17,029 nt of DNA from Deltaproteobacteria bacterium (GCA_020348625.1 CP070752.1:2103485-2120513); one strand, 5' to 3'. Positions 1 to 7,995 are shown, counted from the stretch's first letter. A program made the numbers and translations. The notes: generated by a model not told the origin, from the sequence alone.

Positions 1-728
1 TCATCTTCCGGTAATCCAACGTAGGGATCAATCAACAGGGAGGCAAGGTCATATTGGAGAGGCCCCAAACGGGCCCCTTGCCAATCTACCACCCCAATCC
101 TATCACCGTTTACGATAAGGTTTCTGGATTGGAAATCCCGATAGAGAACAAAGTCATTGTCCGCCAGGGAGGCATGATATGAAAGGTGTTCAAAGCAAGA
201 TCTCAAATAAGAGAGATCTTCCTTGAGCCCCAGGAGTTCCTGCAGAAAATACGCACGAAAATAATCGGACTCAAATCGCTCCATCAGGACCCTGTCGTAG
301 GTTTGAGTATGATAACACCATCCGGGATCAAAGCCCTCTCTGCCGTCAAGTTGAATGCGTATCAAGAGTTCTATGGCCCTTTTGTACAGATCCGTGTGAT
401 CATCCGAACTGAGAACAACCTCCTGAAGATTCCTCCGCCCCAGATCCTCCATGATAAACAAGCCATGATCGAGATCATTTCGGTAGATCGCAGGCACCGG
501 TATTCCTTTCCCGTGGAAGTGGCTGCCTATCTTCAGGTATGAGTAGTTTTCCCGTTTTACGTTTTCATCCCGCGGTGGATTGGCCATAACTATGTACGAG
601 ACCTGATCATTGCTCAGGCGATAGAAAATCCTCCGCGACCCATCGCTCGGAACCCTTTCCCATGCGAACGCGCTGTAGGCAAAAGAGATTTCATCCAGAT
701 AAGTCCTTACGAATTCTTCTATGTTCAT
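1..728 (-). CDS. amgK: AmgK-like sugar kinase (aminoglycoside phosphotransferase fold), 3' end outside window
   Basis: The minus strand is open from an ATG at 728 to the window edge (242 codons). The protein has the APH/choline-kinase fold: a catalytic loop YRDFQSRNLIV near residues 196-206 (Asp198 as base, Asn203 for metal), followed by VVDWQGARLGP near 213-223 (Asp215 as Mg ligand) and YDLASLLIDPY. The DWQGAR/YDLASLL pattern is typical of the AmgK branch (N-acetylmuramate/N-acetylglucosamine anomeric kinase) rather than of antibiotic-resistance APHs. It sits 18 nt downstream of a MurU-like nucleotidyltransferase, its usual partner, and is probably co-transcribed with it. Inferred role: cytoplasmic 1-phosphorylation of MurNAc in cell-wall salvage. 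Another sugar 1-kinase specificity cannot be excluded. The C-terminal third is missing because of the window boundary. Confidence 0.85.
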   Translation of the reverse strand, partial: MNIEEFVRTYLDEISFAYSAFAWERVPSDGSRRIFYRLSNDQVSYIVMANPPRDENVKRENYSYLKIGSHFHGKGIPVPAIYRNDLDHGLFIMEDLGRRNLQEVVLSSDDHTDLYKRAIELLIRIQLDGREGFDPGWCYHTQTYDRVLMERFESDYFRAYFLQELLGLKEDLSYLRSCFEHLSYHASLADNDFVLYRDFQSRNLIVNGDRIGVVDWQGARLGPLQYDLASLLIDPYVGLPED

Positions 729-746
729 CTTACAAAACAGTAACGG

Positions 747-1658
747 TTAGCTCACCGCAACAGCGCCAATAAGGTCCGTCTCCACAACAATCCCGGATGC
801 AACAACACTGTCGACTACCCTGACTCCCTCCCTGACAGTAACATCAGACCAAAGAACCGACCTCTCCACCAGGGCACCCTTTTCGACAGTACACCTCTTC
901 CCAAGGACAGCCCATTCCGCCAGTGTTGCATCAGGGTCTATGTGACACTCAGAGTCAACAGCTAGCTTGTGGTCTGAGACAAGGTGGTGATTTGCCCGCA
1001 AGTAATCGGATATCGTACCGATATCGATCCAGCTGTGTCCGGTAACCCGGTAACCCCTGATAGGCATTGCTTCATGCATGATTTTCTTATAACACCTTAT
1101 TATACTATAGTTTTGCTTCTCAGGCATGAGTTCGAGTACCGCAGGGTTCATAACCTGTATGCCGGTAAAGGCCAGTGCCCCGCTCACGTTCGTCCCTCTC
1201 CCAATTGCGAGAATATTCATGTGATCATCTACCATGATCTTATTGTGCACGGGGAAGTCATGGAGCACCAGGGTGAGGAGACTTTTGCGTTTCAGGTGGT
1301 AGTCGTACGCCTTCTTTAGGTCGATGTCAGTCAAAATATCTCCGTTGATGACGATAAAAGGGGCTTGGTCCCAAAAATCCTGCGTATTCTTGATGCCACC
1401 GCCGGTACCCAGAATCTTCTTTTCAACCCTCACCTCCACCGGTGCGCCGAATTCATTGTCGCGTTTCAGGTAATCGACCACCTTCTGGTAGTGATGATGA
1501 GCATTGACTATTATCTCTTCAACGCCATGGCTTATAAGAAAGGTTATGAGTCTCTCAAGTACCGGCTTGTTCGCAACGGGGACCAGCGCTTTAGGGCATA
1601 TTTCAGTTAAAGGCTTCAGTCTCGTTCCTTCACCGGCTGCGAGTATCATGGCTTTCAT
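747..1658 (-). CDS. murU: MurU-like sugar-1-phosphate nucleotidyltransferase with left-handed beta-helix tail
   Basis: This 303-aa cytoplasmic NDP-sugar pyrophosphorylase has the N-terminal signature GEGTRLKPLTEICPKALVPV (residues 9-28), where the Gly-rich loop and Lys bind the NTP. It also has a metal-binding NGDILTDID motif near 105 and the late WIDIGTISDYLRA motif. The last 70 or so residues are hydrophobic hexapeptide-like repeats, suggesting a left-handed beta-helix. Classical MurU (MurNAc-1-P uridylyltransferase) is about 220 aa and lacks this tail, so a mannose/glucose-1-phosphate nucleotidyltransferase is the main alternative. The neighbouring AmgK-like kinase and divergent NagZ favour MurU. 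The start is supported by AAAAAGG 8 nt upstream of the ATG. It is first in a two-gene minus-strand unit whose promoter should lie in 1659-1782. Confidence 0.85.
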   Translation of the reverse strand: MKAMILAAGEGTRLKPLTEICPKALVPVANKPVLERLITFLISHGVEEIIVNAHHHYQKVVDYLKRDNEFGAPVEVRVEKKILGTGGGIKNTQDFWDQAPFIVINGDILTDIDLKKAYDYHLKRKSLLTLVLHDFPVHNKIMVDDHMNILAIGRGTNVSGALAFTGIQVMNPAVLELMPEKQNYSIIRCYKKIMHEAMPIRGYRVTGHSWIDIGTISDYLRANHHLVSDHKLAVDSECHIDPDATLAEWAVLGKRCTVEKGALVERSVLWSDVTVREGVRVVDSVVASGIVVETDLIGAVAVS

Positions 1659-1782
1659 AGGTGTGCCTTTTTGATTGCAATTCTCTATGAGTCGTTATAC
1701 ATGAATAACAGTGAAACACAAACTCTAAAGCCTCTGAAAAGAACCCGACAGACCCAACAAATTCAGTGAACCATGCAAACTG

Positions 1783-2862
1783 GTGATCATGAATCCCACC
1801 CTTGATGTCACAGAGCTTACACAGAACATTGGCCGGCTCTTCATAGCAGGTCTTGCAAGTCCTGAAGTTGACGCAGATACCGTGAATCTTATCAGGAGGT
1901 ACCAGCTCGGTGGCATCATTCTTTTTTCGCGAAACGTGAGGGAACCACTCCAATTGGCCCGTCTATGCAGTGAACTGCAGAAGGTTTCAATGGAAGACAG
2001 CGGTTTTCCGTTGTTTCTGGCAATTGATCAAGAGGGTGGGAGGGTGTCGCGACTGAAACCGCCCTTCTCTCAGTTCCCCGGGAATGAAGCCATAGGCAAT
2101 AGGCCGAATCCAGAGGAGAGCGCGTTACATTATGCCAGCATAACCGCCAAAGAAATGGCCCTGGTGGGACTTAACATGAATTTGGCCCCTGTTATGGATG
2201 TAACCCAACCGAATATGGACTCGCACCTCCTGGGACGCACCTTTTCTCATGATCCTTCGGTGGTAGCCAAATTGGGGGAGATCGTAATAGAAACCTTGCA
2301 GCGAGGCGGCGTCATGGCCGTTGCAAAACACTTTCCGGGTTTGGGCAGTTCGAATCTGGATCCCCACCAGGACCTCCCCACTGTTGAGGCTCCTCTTGAG
2401 GAAATGGATTCAATTCACCTTCCCCCTTTTGCTGCTGCCATAGCGGCCCATGTTTCTGCCATAATGACCTCCCATGCCGTTTATCCGGCTCTAGAGCCCG
2501 GTGTTCCAGCCACACTCTCCAGAAACATCATTTCCAATCTCTTGAGAGAACAAATGAATTTCAGTGGGCTGATCATCTCCGATGACCTGGAGATGGGGGC
2601 CATAGCCAAAGATAAGGAATTGCCTGAAGCCACGGCAGAAGCGTTTGAGGCCGGCATTGATATCTTGCTCATTTGCAGCAATCAAGACCTTGTGATTGCC
2701 GGCATAGAGAGCATAAGGGATAAAGTCCTCAGGGGCCAGATCCCTGAGGAGAGGCTGCAAGAGTCTTTAGGGAGGATCAAAAAATACAAAAAGCGCTTTC
2801 TTTGCCCACACAAAGAGACTTCTTTAAGAGCGGTAGAAAACTACTTCAGAAATGCCGCCTAG
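1783..2862 (+). CDS. nagZ: Beta-N-acetylhexosaminidase NagZ (glycoside hydrolase family 3)
   Basis: NagZ releases terminal GlcNAc from GlcNAc-anhydroMurNAc (peptides) in the cytoplasm. Family landmarks appear in order: GIILFSRN (43-51), AIDQEGGRVSRLK (80-92), AKHFPGLGSSNLDPHQDLP (181-199) and SGLIISDDLEMGAI (261-274). The last holds the nucleophilic Asp (267/268). The Asp193-Pro-His195 pair matches the mobile acid/base Asp-His dyad of NagZ. The more usual GHG in KHFPGHG is GLG here. The protein is 359 aa with no signal peptide, in line with cytoplasmic Gram-negative NagZ. The long start is GTG at 1783, and an in-frame ATG at 1789 is equally possible because the Shine-Dalgarno sequence is weak. 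It is transcribed divergently from murU/amgK, and all three products fit one recycling pathway. Confidence 0.93.
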   Translation: MIMNPTLDVTELTQNIGRLFIAGLASPEVDADTVNLIRRYQLGGIILFSRNVREPLQLARLCSELQKVSMEDSGFPLFLAIDQEGGRVSRLKPPFSQFPGNEAIGNRPNPEESALHYASITAKEMALVGLNMNLAPVMDVTQPNMDSHLLGRTFSHDPSVVAKLGEIVIETLQRGGVMAVAKHFPGLGSSNLDPHQDLPTVEAPLEEMDSIHLPPFAAAIAAHVSAIMTSHAVYPALEPGVPATLSRNIISNLLREQMNFSGLIISDDLEMGAIAKDKELPEATAEAFEAGIDILLICSNQDLVIAGIESIRDKVLRGQIPEERLQESLGRIKKYKKRFLCPHKETSLRAVENYFRNAA

Positions 2863-2919
2863 ACGTCTGGGAAACTGATCGGGCACAATAATGGCTCTTC
2901 CGGCCGAAAACCACCTTTT

Positions 2920-2943
2920 AAAGGGCCTCTTCCTCGGCCTTTT
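2920..2943. terminator. Hairpin between convergent nagZ and GNAT genes
   Basis: AAAGGGCC pairs with GGCCTTTT (8 bp, one G-U) around an 8-nt loop. The A-rich and T-rich flanks make it usable on either strand as a bidirectional terminator. The call is from pairing by eye only. Confidence 0.45.
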
Positions 2944-2969
2944 GGCGAACTCCAAGCGCTAAGAAGCTG

Positions 2970-2986
2970 ACAGGAAGCCTGTTTTT
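2970..2986 (+). terminator. Rho-independent terminator for nagZ
   Basis: A short stem ACAGG/CCTGT with loop AAG runs directly into TTTT. It lies about 110 nt after the nagZ stop and just before the end of the convergent GNAT gene, the expected place for a factor-independent terminator. The stem is only 5 bp, so confidence is moderate. Confidence 0.5.
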
Positions 2987-3018
2987 GCCGCTCTTTGTTC
3001 CTTGCCTACCGGAAGCAC

Positions 3019-4149
3019 TTAGATACTTTTTGTGAATACGCGGTGGTTTTTATATGGCTTTCCTCCTAAGGTCTCCAGGTCTCTGCGCATCTGAACAGCG
3101 GTCTCGGCGATCTGGGTCATCTCATGGTATTTGAAGCCGTGATCACGCACTGTTTTTTCCATTTCCACATACAGCAGTGCGTTGCCGCCTCGTCCCTGAA
3201 ACTCCGGAAGTATCCCCATGCCGTTGCCGGATATCCATGACGTGCGGCGCATCTCAAACAGCAAATCAACAATCCCAAATGGAAACAACCTTCCCTTACA
3301 GCGCTGCATTGCCGCAGAAACGTCCGGCCATCCAAAGGCAAACCCGACCACATCGCCATCTCGTGCGATGATCTTAATGAGCTTTGGATTGGCAACCAGC
3401 ATGATAGTATCCACGACATATGCTAATTCTCGTTCGGTGAGAGGTACGTATTCCCAGTTCTTTACGAAAGCACGGTTATAGGACGTGCAGATTCTTTCGG
3501 CCCACCGGCGCAACTCTCGCTTCGTATTGAATCGAATCACCTCCAGTCGGTGCCGTCTTTTGGCACGCTCCGCGATACTGTAAACACGGTCAGGTAGTCG
3601 GACCTCCTCCGGCGAGACGAAGTGTGATACAAAATCGACCTCCTTTTCGAATCCGTTTTCCTCTATCAAGCGAAGGTAGTATTCGTAGTTGTAGTTCATC
3701 ATGTTCATCATTTGCCTATGTTCAAAGCCCTCCTGTAAGAGGCCATAGCCGTCAAAGGGGCCGAATCCCTTTGGCCCGACCACGGTGTTTAGGTTACGCT
3801 CCTTGGCCCATTCGAATACTCTTTGAAATAGGGCTGCGGCGGCCTCGCTGTCATCCTCACACTCAAATAGGTAAAACTGTGCTATTCGCGTCTCGTGGTA
3901 CCGATTGGAGTTACAATTCTCCAGGGCAGCAATCCGCCCCACGTCCCTGCCGTCCCTCACAGCGAAAAAGAAATCGGCCGCAGAGTGCTCGTAGAACGGA
4001 TGCTTTTTCCGGTTGAGCATGAGCGCTACATCGCTGCGTATCGGCGGAACCCATTGTGGATGTCGATCGTAGAGCCGAAAAGGGAGGTTAATAAAGCGTC
4101 GAACCTGAGATCTGTTGTTCGTATCCACTTTCTCTATTGTTAACATCAT
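3019..4149 (-). CDS. Long GNAT-fold acyltransferase, candidate ceramide synthase (bCerS/YghO-like)
   Basis: This 376-aa protein resembles a long GNAT-superfamily group (YghO-like). Recognisable pieces are a PxWVPPIRSDV segment near 32-42, KKHPFYEHS near 48-56, and FFFAVRDGRDVGRIAALEN near 60-78. Further along are VVGPKGFGPFDGYGLLQEGF near 123-142, a central MMNYNYEYY, and a C-terminal GNAT-like core with ILPEFQGRGGNALL. As I recall, the Caulobacter ceramide synthase belongs to the GNAT superfamily. With serine palmitoyltransferase and a ketosphinganine reductase nearby, N-acylation of a long-chain base is a reasonable inference, but it is not shown by sequence. The Shine-Dalgarno AAGGAG lies 3 nt before the ATG at 4149 and 6 nt before a second ATG at 4146, so the latter may be the true start. 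It is the last gene of a four-gene minus-strand run, 139 nt after the preceding gene. Confidence 0.75.
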   Translation of the reverse strand: MMLTIEKVDTNNRSQVRRFINLPFRLYDRHPQWVPPIRSDVALMLNRKKHPFYEHSAADFFFAVRDGRDVGRIAALENCNSNRYHETRIAQFYLFECEDDSEAAAALFQRVFEWAKERNLNTVVGPKGFGPFDGYGLLQEGFEHRQMMNMMNYNYEYYLRLIEENGFEKEVDFVSHFVSPEEVRLPDRVYSIAERAKRRHRLEVIRFNTKRELRRWAERICTSYNRAFVKNWEYVPLTERELAYVVDTIMLVANPKLIKIIARDGDVVGFAFGWPDVSAAMQRCKGRLFPFGIVDLLFEMRRTSWISGNGMGILPEFQGRGGNALLYVEMEKTVRDHGFKYHEMTQIAETAVQMRRDLETLGGKPYKNHRVFTKSI

Positions 4150-4288
4150 TGTCTCCTTGGGGAAGCATGAGTTTGTCTATCACCACGGACTGCCTTTTGA
4201 CATACCGTAACCAGTTCCGCCGACTAAGAAATCCGCTTTCTCGGGGCAAGCGGCCTACACGTAGAGACCAAAACCAATTTACAGCGCC

Positions 4289-4996
4289 TCACTCCCCCAG
4301 CTTTGCCAATACCCGAGCCTGGCTGATCGTTGAAACCAAAAAGATCACGGTGAGGGCTATGGCAACAATAGCGGCGATCAGATCATAAATGGACAGAACA
4401 CCAAAAGGTAGCACCACAGCAGGATTCCCGAGAAAATATATTATCGTATTTGCTATGATTACGATGAGCCTCACCTCTGTAGGACCAAACCGCCCGTATG
4501 AAATCTTGAACACACCTTCCACATACGTCCGAATATAAACAAAAATGCCCATTACCAGATAGCCGATTAAGGCCAGGCACGCAATCTCAAACCTGACATA
4601 TGGTGATAGGCCGAGGCCGAAAACAACCAGGAGCGTGCTGACAACATCAACCGTGTGATCGACAAAAAAGCCGTATTTAGGCCTCTCAATCTTCCGATAC
4701 CGGGCCAGCGTCCCGTCCAGACTATCACCGAACCAGTTGATCACGAGCCCCAGACTTGCCAGCCATAAAAAATGCGCGGTGATGTTCGTGAGCCAATAGC
4801 TGAAGAAGATGACCACCGAGCCCAACAGACCTATTCCCGTCAAGATGTCGGGGTTCATCCACCTTGGCATACGTGCAGCCAGCCATTGCAATGCCGGTCT
4901 TTCGAGCGGGCCCAAGAGAATGTCGTTGATCCTCTTGTGCGATTCCTTCCCGGACCTCTCTTCTTGACGGTTTTCTCGGATGACGTCACTGGTCAT
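4289..4996 (-). CDS. CDP-alcohol phosphatidyltransferase family membrane enzyme
   Basis: The 235-aa integral membrane protein carries the complete family signature D-x2-D-G-x2-A-R-x9-G-x3-D-x3-D. It is read here as GDSLDGTLAR, then GFFVD and HTVD (about residues 90-117), with all four metal-binding Asp residues present. About six hydrophobic segments are visible. Such enzymes transfer a phospho-alcohol or phosphatidyl group from a CDP-activated donor. The substrate cannot be read from sequence: it could be a glycerophospholipid enzyme, a phosphatidylinositol-phosphate-type synthase, or one adding a headgroup to ceramide. The last option is suggested only by the sphingolipid genes nearby. It starts 12 nt after the DedA stop with AGAGG about 9 nt upstream, so the two are probably translated from one transcript. 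Confidence 0.85.
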   Translation of the reverse strand: MTSDVIRENRQEERSGKESHKRINDILLGPLERPALQWLAARMPRWMNPDILTGIGLLGSVVIFFSYWLTNITAHFLWLASLGLVINWFGDSLDGTLARYRKIERPKYGFFVDHTVDVVSTLLVVFGLGLSPYVRFEIACLALIGYLVMGIFVYIRTYVEGVFKISYGRFGPTEVRLIVIIANTIIYFLGNPAVVLPFGVLSIYDLIAAIVAIALTVIFLVSTISQARVLAKLGE

Positions 4997-5008
4997 AGCT
5001 TTCTACCT

Positions 5009-5650
5009 CTATCTTGGCTCATCCTCTATTGCCAACTCGCTCAATTGCTGGTTTCGCCGCAGGGCACGCGGAATTACTAAAAAAAGCATAAGCAAAAACA
5101 TGACTAAAAACCCCCCTACTAAAGCCAGCATGCCCCAATTAGCCCTTCGAATAATCGCTTCGGTGGCGTAGTAACCGGTGAGCATGAGTATGCTGGTCCA
5201 GAGCACCTCACCCACTAACACAATCGGAAACCACCTTCTCCATTGAACCCTTGTGAGCCCTGCCGCAATGAGGGCTGGCACAGCGAGCCCAGAAGAGAGC
5301 TTGGCCATCAATAGTATCTTTCTGGCATTACGGCGCATTGCCCACCGTAACTTTCCGATGTGTTTACGGTATCCCGGTAACAGCCGGCTGAACCATTCGA
5401 TTTTGCCCGCATGCCCCAGTGAATACCACACGATGTCGGCTGTTAGATGCCCAGCGACGGACGCTATGAAGACGAGGCTCGGGCGCAATAGCCCTGCCGA
5501 CGCAGCTGCGGCGCCTAAGAGGGTGACGAGCGGTCCCTGTACCATGTTACACAGTGCCAACACGATGTACGTCCAATAGCCGAGCTCAAGGACCTGCCCG
5601 TTCTGCAGTTCGGCCCAAAACTGTTGAACTACCTCAATCAGCGACTCCAT
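5009..5650 (-). CDS. DedA/VTT-domain membrane protein
   Basis: The 213-aa protein has the DedA layout. A first hydrophobic segment precedes a re-entrant-like loop (VTLLGAAAASAGLL), then DIVWYSLGHAGKIEWFSRL near 71-89. A second half has AKLSSGLAVPALIAAGLTR near 115-133, followed by two C-terminal membrane helices. DedA/VTT proteins are linked to lipid scrambling or flipping (for example of C55-P or phospholipids) and to membrane homeostasis. The usual acidic residue and the Arg of the second re-entrant motif are not obvious, so transport activity is unproven. It lies 51 nt after the LpxL-like gene and 12 nt before the CDP-alcohol phosphatidyltransferase. This placement suits a membrane protein that moves a lipid made or used by this operon. 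AAAAGG lies 8 nt before the ATG. Confidence 0.8.
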   Translation of the reverse strand: MESLIEVVQQFWAELQNGQVLELGYWTYIVLALCNMVQGPLVTLLGAAAASAGLLRPSLVFIASVAGHLTADIVWYSLGHAGKIEWFSRLLPGYRKHIGKLRWAMRRNARKILLMAKLSSGLAVPALIAAGLTRVQWRRWFPIVLVGEVLWTSILMLTGYYATEAIIRRANWGMLALVGGFLVMFLLMLFLVIPRALRRNQQLSELAIEDEPR

Positions 5651-5701
5651 AGAGTAAACCTTTTCGATAACAGCAGGTGCATAACAACGAGCCCAGTCCT
5701 T

Positions 5702-6589
5702 TTACGACCCCGGCCAAAGCGGATAGAACATCATCCACTGCTCAGGATGTGCGCGGACATACTTTTCCAAGATTGCAGCTAGGCGGCCGGTATTATCAAC
5801 CATATCCTTTCGCCAGTTGCCGGTACGTGCCAGTTCAATAGGTCCTGTAACCTCCAATACATAACCTTGTTGGGGATCGTAATGGCAGCCACCCATGAGG
5901 ATTGTGGCTTCGCTCATCATTGCCAATCTTGCAGGCCCCAAGGGTAAGTAAGCCGGGCGGCCGAAGAAGCTGATCAACGCGCGATCCTCGGGGATCGGAC
6001 GATCCCCGGCGGTCAAGACGAGACCACCGCCTTTCAATCGGCGGACAGCGGTCCGAAGCGATTCGCGTGTGATCGGGGTGACTTCAAAACCAGCCCTGGC
6101 CCGTAAACGATTCAATACGTGAAAACCCGCTACCGGATCCGATACAGTGAGCACCTGAACAGAAAACCCATATGCCCCAAAGGCCAAGAGCACAAGATCG
6201 AAGTTGCTCATGTGCATTCCCAGCAGCAACACTCCGTTGCCTTTACTCATTTCCGATCTAATATGATCAACCATCGATTCTGGGATACGTATCATCTTGG
6301 CATGTACTTCCGGAGGCCGGCCTAGGACATGGAAAAAGTCATAGTAAGTCTGCCCGGCATGAGCGAAGAGTCGACGCGCCATGTTGTGAAGTGCCGTTTC
6401 ATCCGCCCCAGGGCCAACGACCTGACGCAAATTGGCCCGAACTGTCCAATAGATCTGTGGTTTTCGGCGTGCAATGACATGCGCTGCAACCTGTGCCAGC
6501 CCATACCCGAGCCTTTGGGGCATCCACTGGGCCAAGTAAATACCGAGCTGCGTAGTCGCTCTGCTGCTAAAGAAATCTTGAAGGCGCAT
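5702..6589 (-). CDS. LpxL/HtrB-like lysophospholipid/lipid A-type acyltransferase
   Basis: The 295-aa protein aligns by eye with the LpxL/LpxM (lauroyl/myristoyl transferase) family. It has an RANLR segment near 51-55 and the H-x4-D/E catalytic motif as HMSNFD (His126, Asp131). Further matches are GGLVLTAGDRPIPEDRALISFFGRPAYLPLGPARLA, described here only by its hallmarks (the Asp-Arg pair and the F-G-x-P stretch), and a C-terminal HPEQWMMFYPLW. Most lipid A acyltransferases have HxxNWE, whereas here the acid is Asp, as in some acyltransferases of other lipids. The N-terminal helix has no cleavable signal, as expected for an inner-membrane-bound enzyme. It is the first gene of the minus-strand lipid operon. 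The Shine-Dalgarno before 6589 is weak. The context suggests acylation of a lipid other than, or in addition to, lipid A. Confidence 0.82.
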   Translation of the reverse strand: MRLQDFFSSRATTQLGIYLAQWMPQRLGYGLAQVAAHVIARRKPQIYWTVRANLRQVVGPGADETALHNMARRLFAHAGQTYYDFFHVLGRPPEVHAKMIRIPESMVDHIRSEMSKGNGVLLLGMHMSNFDLVLLAFGAYGFSVQVLTVSDPVAGFHVLNRLRARAGFEVTPITRESLRTAVRRLKGGGLVLTAGDRPIPEDRALISFFGRPAYLPLGPARLAMMSEATILMGGCHYDPQQGYVLEVTGPIELARTGNWRKDMVDNTGRLAAILEKYVRAHPEQWMMFYPLWPGS

Positions 6590-7103
6590 CTGGGATTCGA
6601 TTTAGGTGTATCAGATCTTACAGGGATAATGACGGATTACCTTAACTTCTACAGGATATCGGCCTGTAAAGCAAGTAAACAAAAAATTGCTGGAATATCG
6701 CTGCCGGCCTTACTTGACATTAAGCACCAATCCTGCGTTTTTCATCATTTTGGGTTCACCCGATTAATCATTGACACTTCGTGATCTTTCGCCTATGCTT
6801 CTTTGCGCCGAAAACGCATCTCCTTGTTTCTTGCTGTGTATCGAAAAACGTACTGACATATGAAGTTGCGGAAGACCTAAAGCTCATACTGCTCGTGATT
6901 ACCTGCAGAAAAATTGTTAATCGCCAAGGCAACAAGAACTCATGCCTTCTTTTCATTCTTTCACCGATTCCCCAACAATGCCATCCTCCTGCCTCTCCGG
7001 TCCTCCGATGGCACCGGCTCTTGGGAATCAGACCATGAAACCTATGGCTTTTCGGTCTTCTGTGATCATGAACGTTTTCTAAGAATTAGAGGTTCTTCAG
7101 GCT
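6590..7103. other. 514-nt divergent spacer between the lipid operon and the KDSR-SPT pair
   Basis: No convincing gene was found here. The reading frames that cross it (for example plus 6329-6784, minus 6768-6956) have random-looking composition and no matching ribosome sites. It contains two TTGACA boxes on the plus strand at 6714 and 6771, of which only the second has a plausible -10. It must also hold the minus-strand promoter for the LpxL-like gene, which I could not identify. The spacer is long for a simple divergent promoter. Confidence 0.5.
6771..6799 (+). promoter_or_regulatory. Sigma70-like promoter candidate upstream of the KDSR-like gene
   Basis: TTGACA (6771-6776), 17-nt spacer, then TATGCT (6794-6799, 4 of 6 matches to TATAAT). 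If used, the 5' leader before the ATG at 7104 would be about 300 nt, which is long and lowers confidence. Confidence 0.35.
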
Positions 7104-7925
7104 ATGAAAGATTATTCAGCAAAAAAAGCATATATTACCGGTGGTTCCAGTGGAATCGGTTTGGCGATTTCCAGGGAGCTCATAAGTCGCGGGGCAACAG
7201 CGGTGCTCATAGCAAGAAACCGCGAAAGACTTGAGTCTGCCCGTGAAGAGCTTCAATCACTTATGAGCAAAGAGCACCAGGCAGTTCATCTCGTCCCGGT
7301 TGATGTCTCCAAAATGGATCAGGTCCGAGATGCGCTTTCCAAGGCCGCAGAGACTTACGGGGCTCCTGATATTCTCGTCAATTCGGCGGGGATTGCCTGT
7401 TCCAATTATTTTGAAAGGATCACCTATGAGAAGTTTATGGATATCATCAATACTAACCTGATTGGAACCTGGAACGTTATCTCCGTTTTGGAACCATATA
7501 TGAGAAAGAAGGGTGGAGCTATTGTCAATATCTCATCCATAGCAGGATTTCTAGGAATATTTGGCTCCACAGCCTACAGCGCGTCAAAGTTCGGAGTGAT
7601 CGGCCTCTCTGAAGCACTCAGGGCAGAGCTTAAGAGATACGGTATTAGTGTTTCAGTCCTCTGTCCCCCGGATACAGATACCCCTCAACTTGTTGACGAC
7701 AATAGAACAAAACCATATGAAACCGAAGTTCTTTCAGGAAAAGCAAAGCCAATGAGCGCAGAGGCAGTTGCAAAGGCCTGTATCCGCGGTATGGAAAAGG
7801 GTAAATTCATGATTATTCCCGGATCTTCAGGAAAGATAATCTACCTGGAAAAACGTCTCTTCCCTTCCATCGTTAATTGGAGGATAGACAATATCATACA
7901 ACGGGCACAGAGGGACTTGGACTAA
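7104..7925 (+). CDS. 3-ketodihydrosphingosine (3-ketosphinganine) reductase, KDSR-like SDR
   Basis: This 273-aa short-chain dehydrogenase should reduce 3-ketosphinganine to sphinganine with NADPH. It has the TGGSSGIG cofactor loop (12-19), NSAG (93-96), catalytic Ser144/145, and Tyr158-x3-Lys162 in AYSASKFG. Beyond the general SDR core it has two stretches I associate with eukaryotic KDSR: a CPPDTDTPQL segment and then DNRTKPYET about 10 residues on. Human KDSR reads very similarly there (PPDTDTP, ENRTKPLET). The C-terminus (IIPGSSGKIIYLEKRLFP) is followed by a weakly hydrophobic tail. AGAGG lies 11 nt before the ATG. The serine palmitoyltransferase gene, whose product makes its substrate, follows within 70 nt on the same strand. 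Specificity for ketosphinganine is an inference from motifs and context but a strong one. Confidence 0.85.
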   Translation: MKDYSAKKAYITGGSSGIGLAISRELISRGATAVLIARNRERLESAREELQSLMSKEHQAVHLVPVDVSKMDQVRDALSKAAETYGAPDILVNSAGIACSNYFERITYEKFMDIINTNLIGTWNVISVLEPYMRKKGGAIVNISSIAGFLGIFGSTAYSASKFGVIGLSEALRAELKRYGISVSVLCPPDTDTPQLVDDNRTKPYETEVLSGKAKPMSAEAVAKACIRGMEKGKFMIIPGSSGKIIYLEKRLFPSIVNWRIDNIIQRAQRDLD

Positions 7926-7995
7926 AATTACAAAAAAAGGTATCTATTAAATTATGCACGTGGTAGTAGAGAGGCGAAAGAGTTCAGGGGGAAGC

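Noticed and set aside
186..542. 118-aa plus-strand frame
   Set aside because: It is antisense to the AmgK-like kinase, whose catalytic motifs are clear on the minus strand.
1630..1953. 107-aa minus-strand frame over the nagZ start and murU start
   Set aside because: It overlaps the conserved N-termini of both real genes and has no family features.
3624..4016. 130-aa plus-strand frame
   Set aside because: It is antisense to the GNAT gene; Arg/Pro/Ser-rich shadow composition.
6329..6784. 151-aa plus-strand frame running from the LpxL-like gene into the spacer
   Set aside because: The first half is antisense to a well-supported gene and the second half shows no motif or ribosome site.
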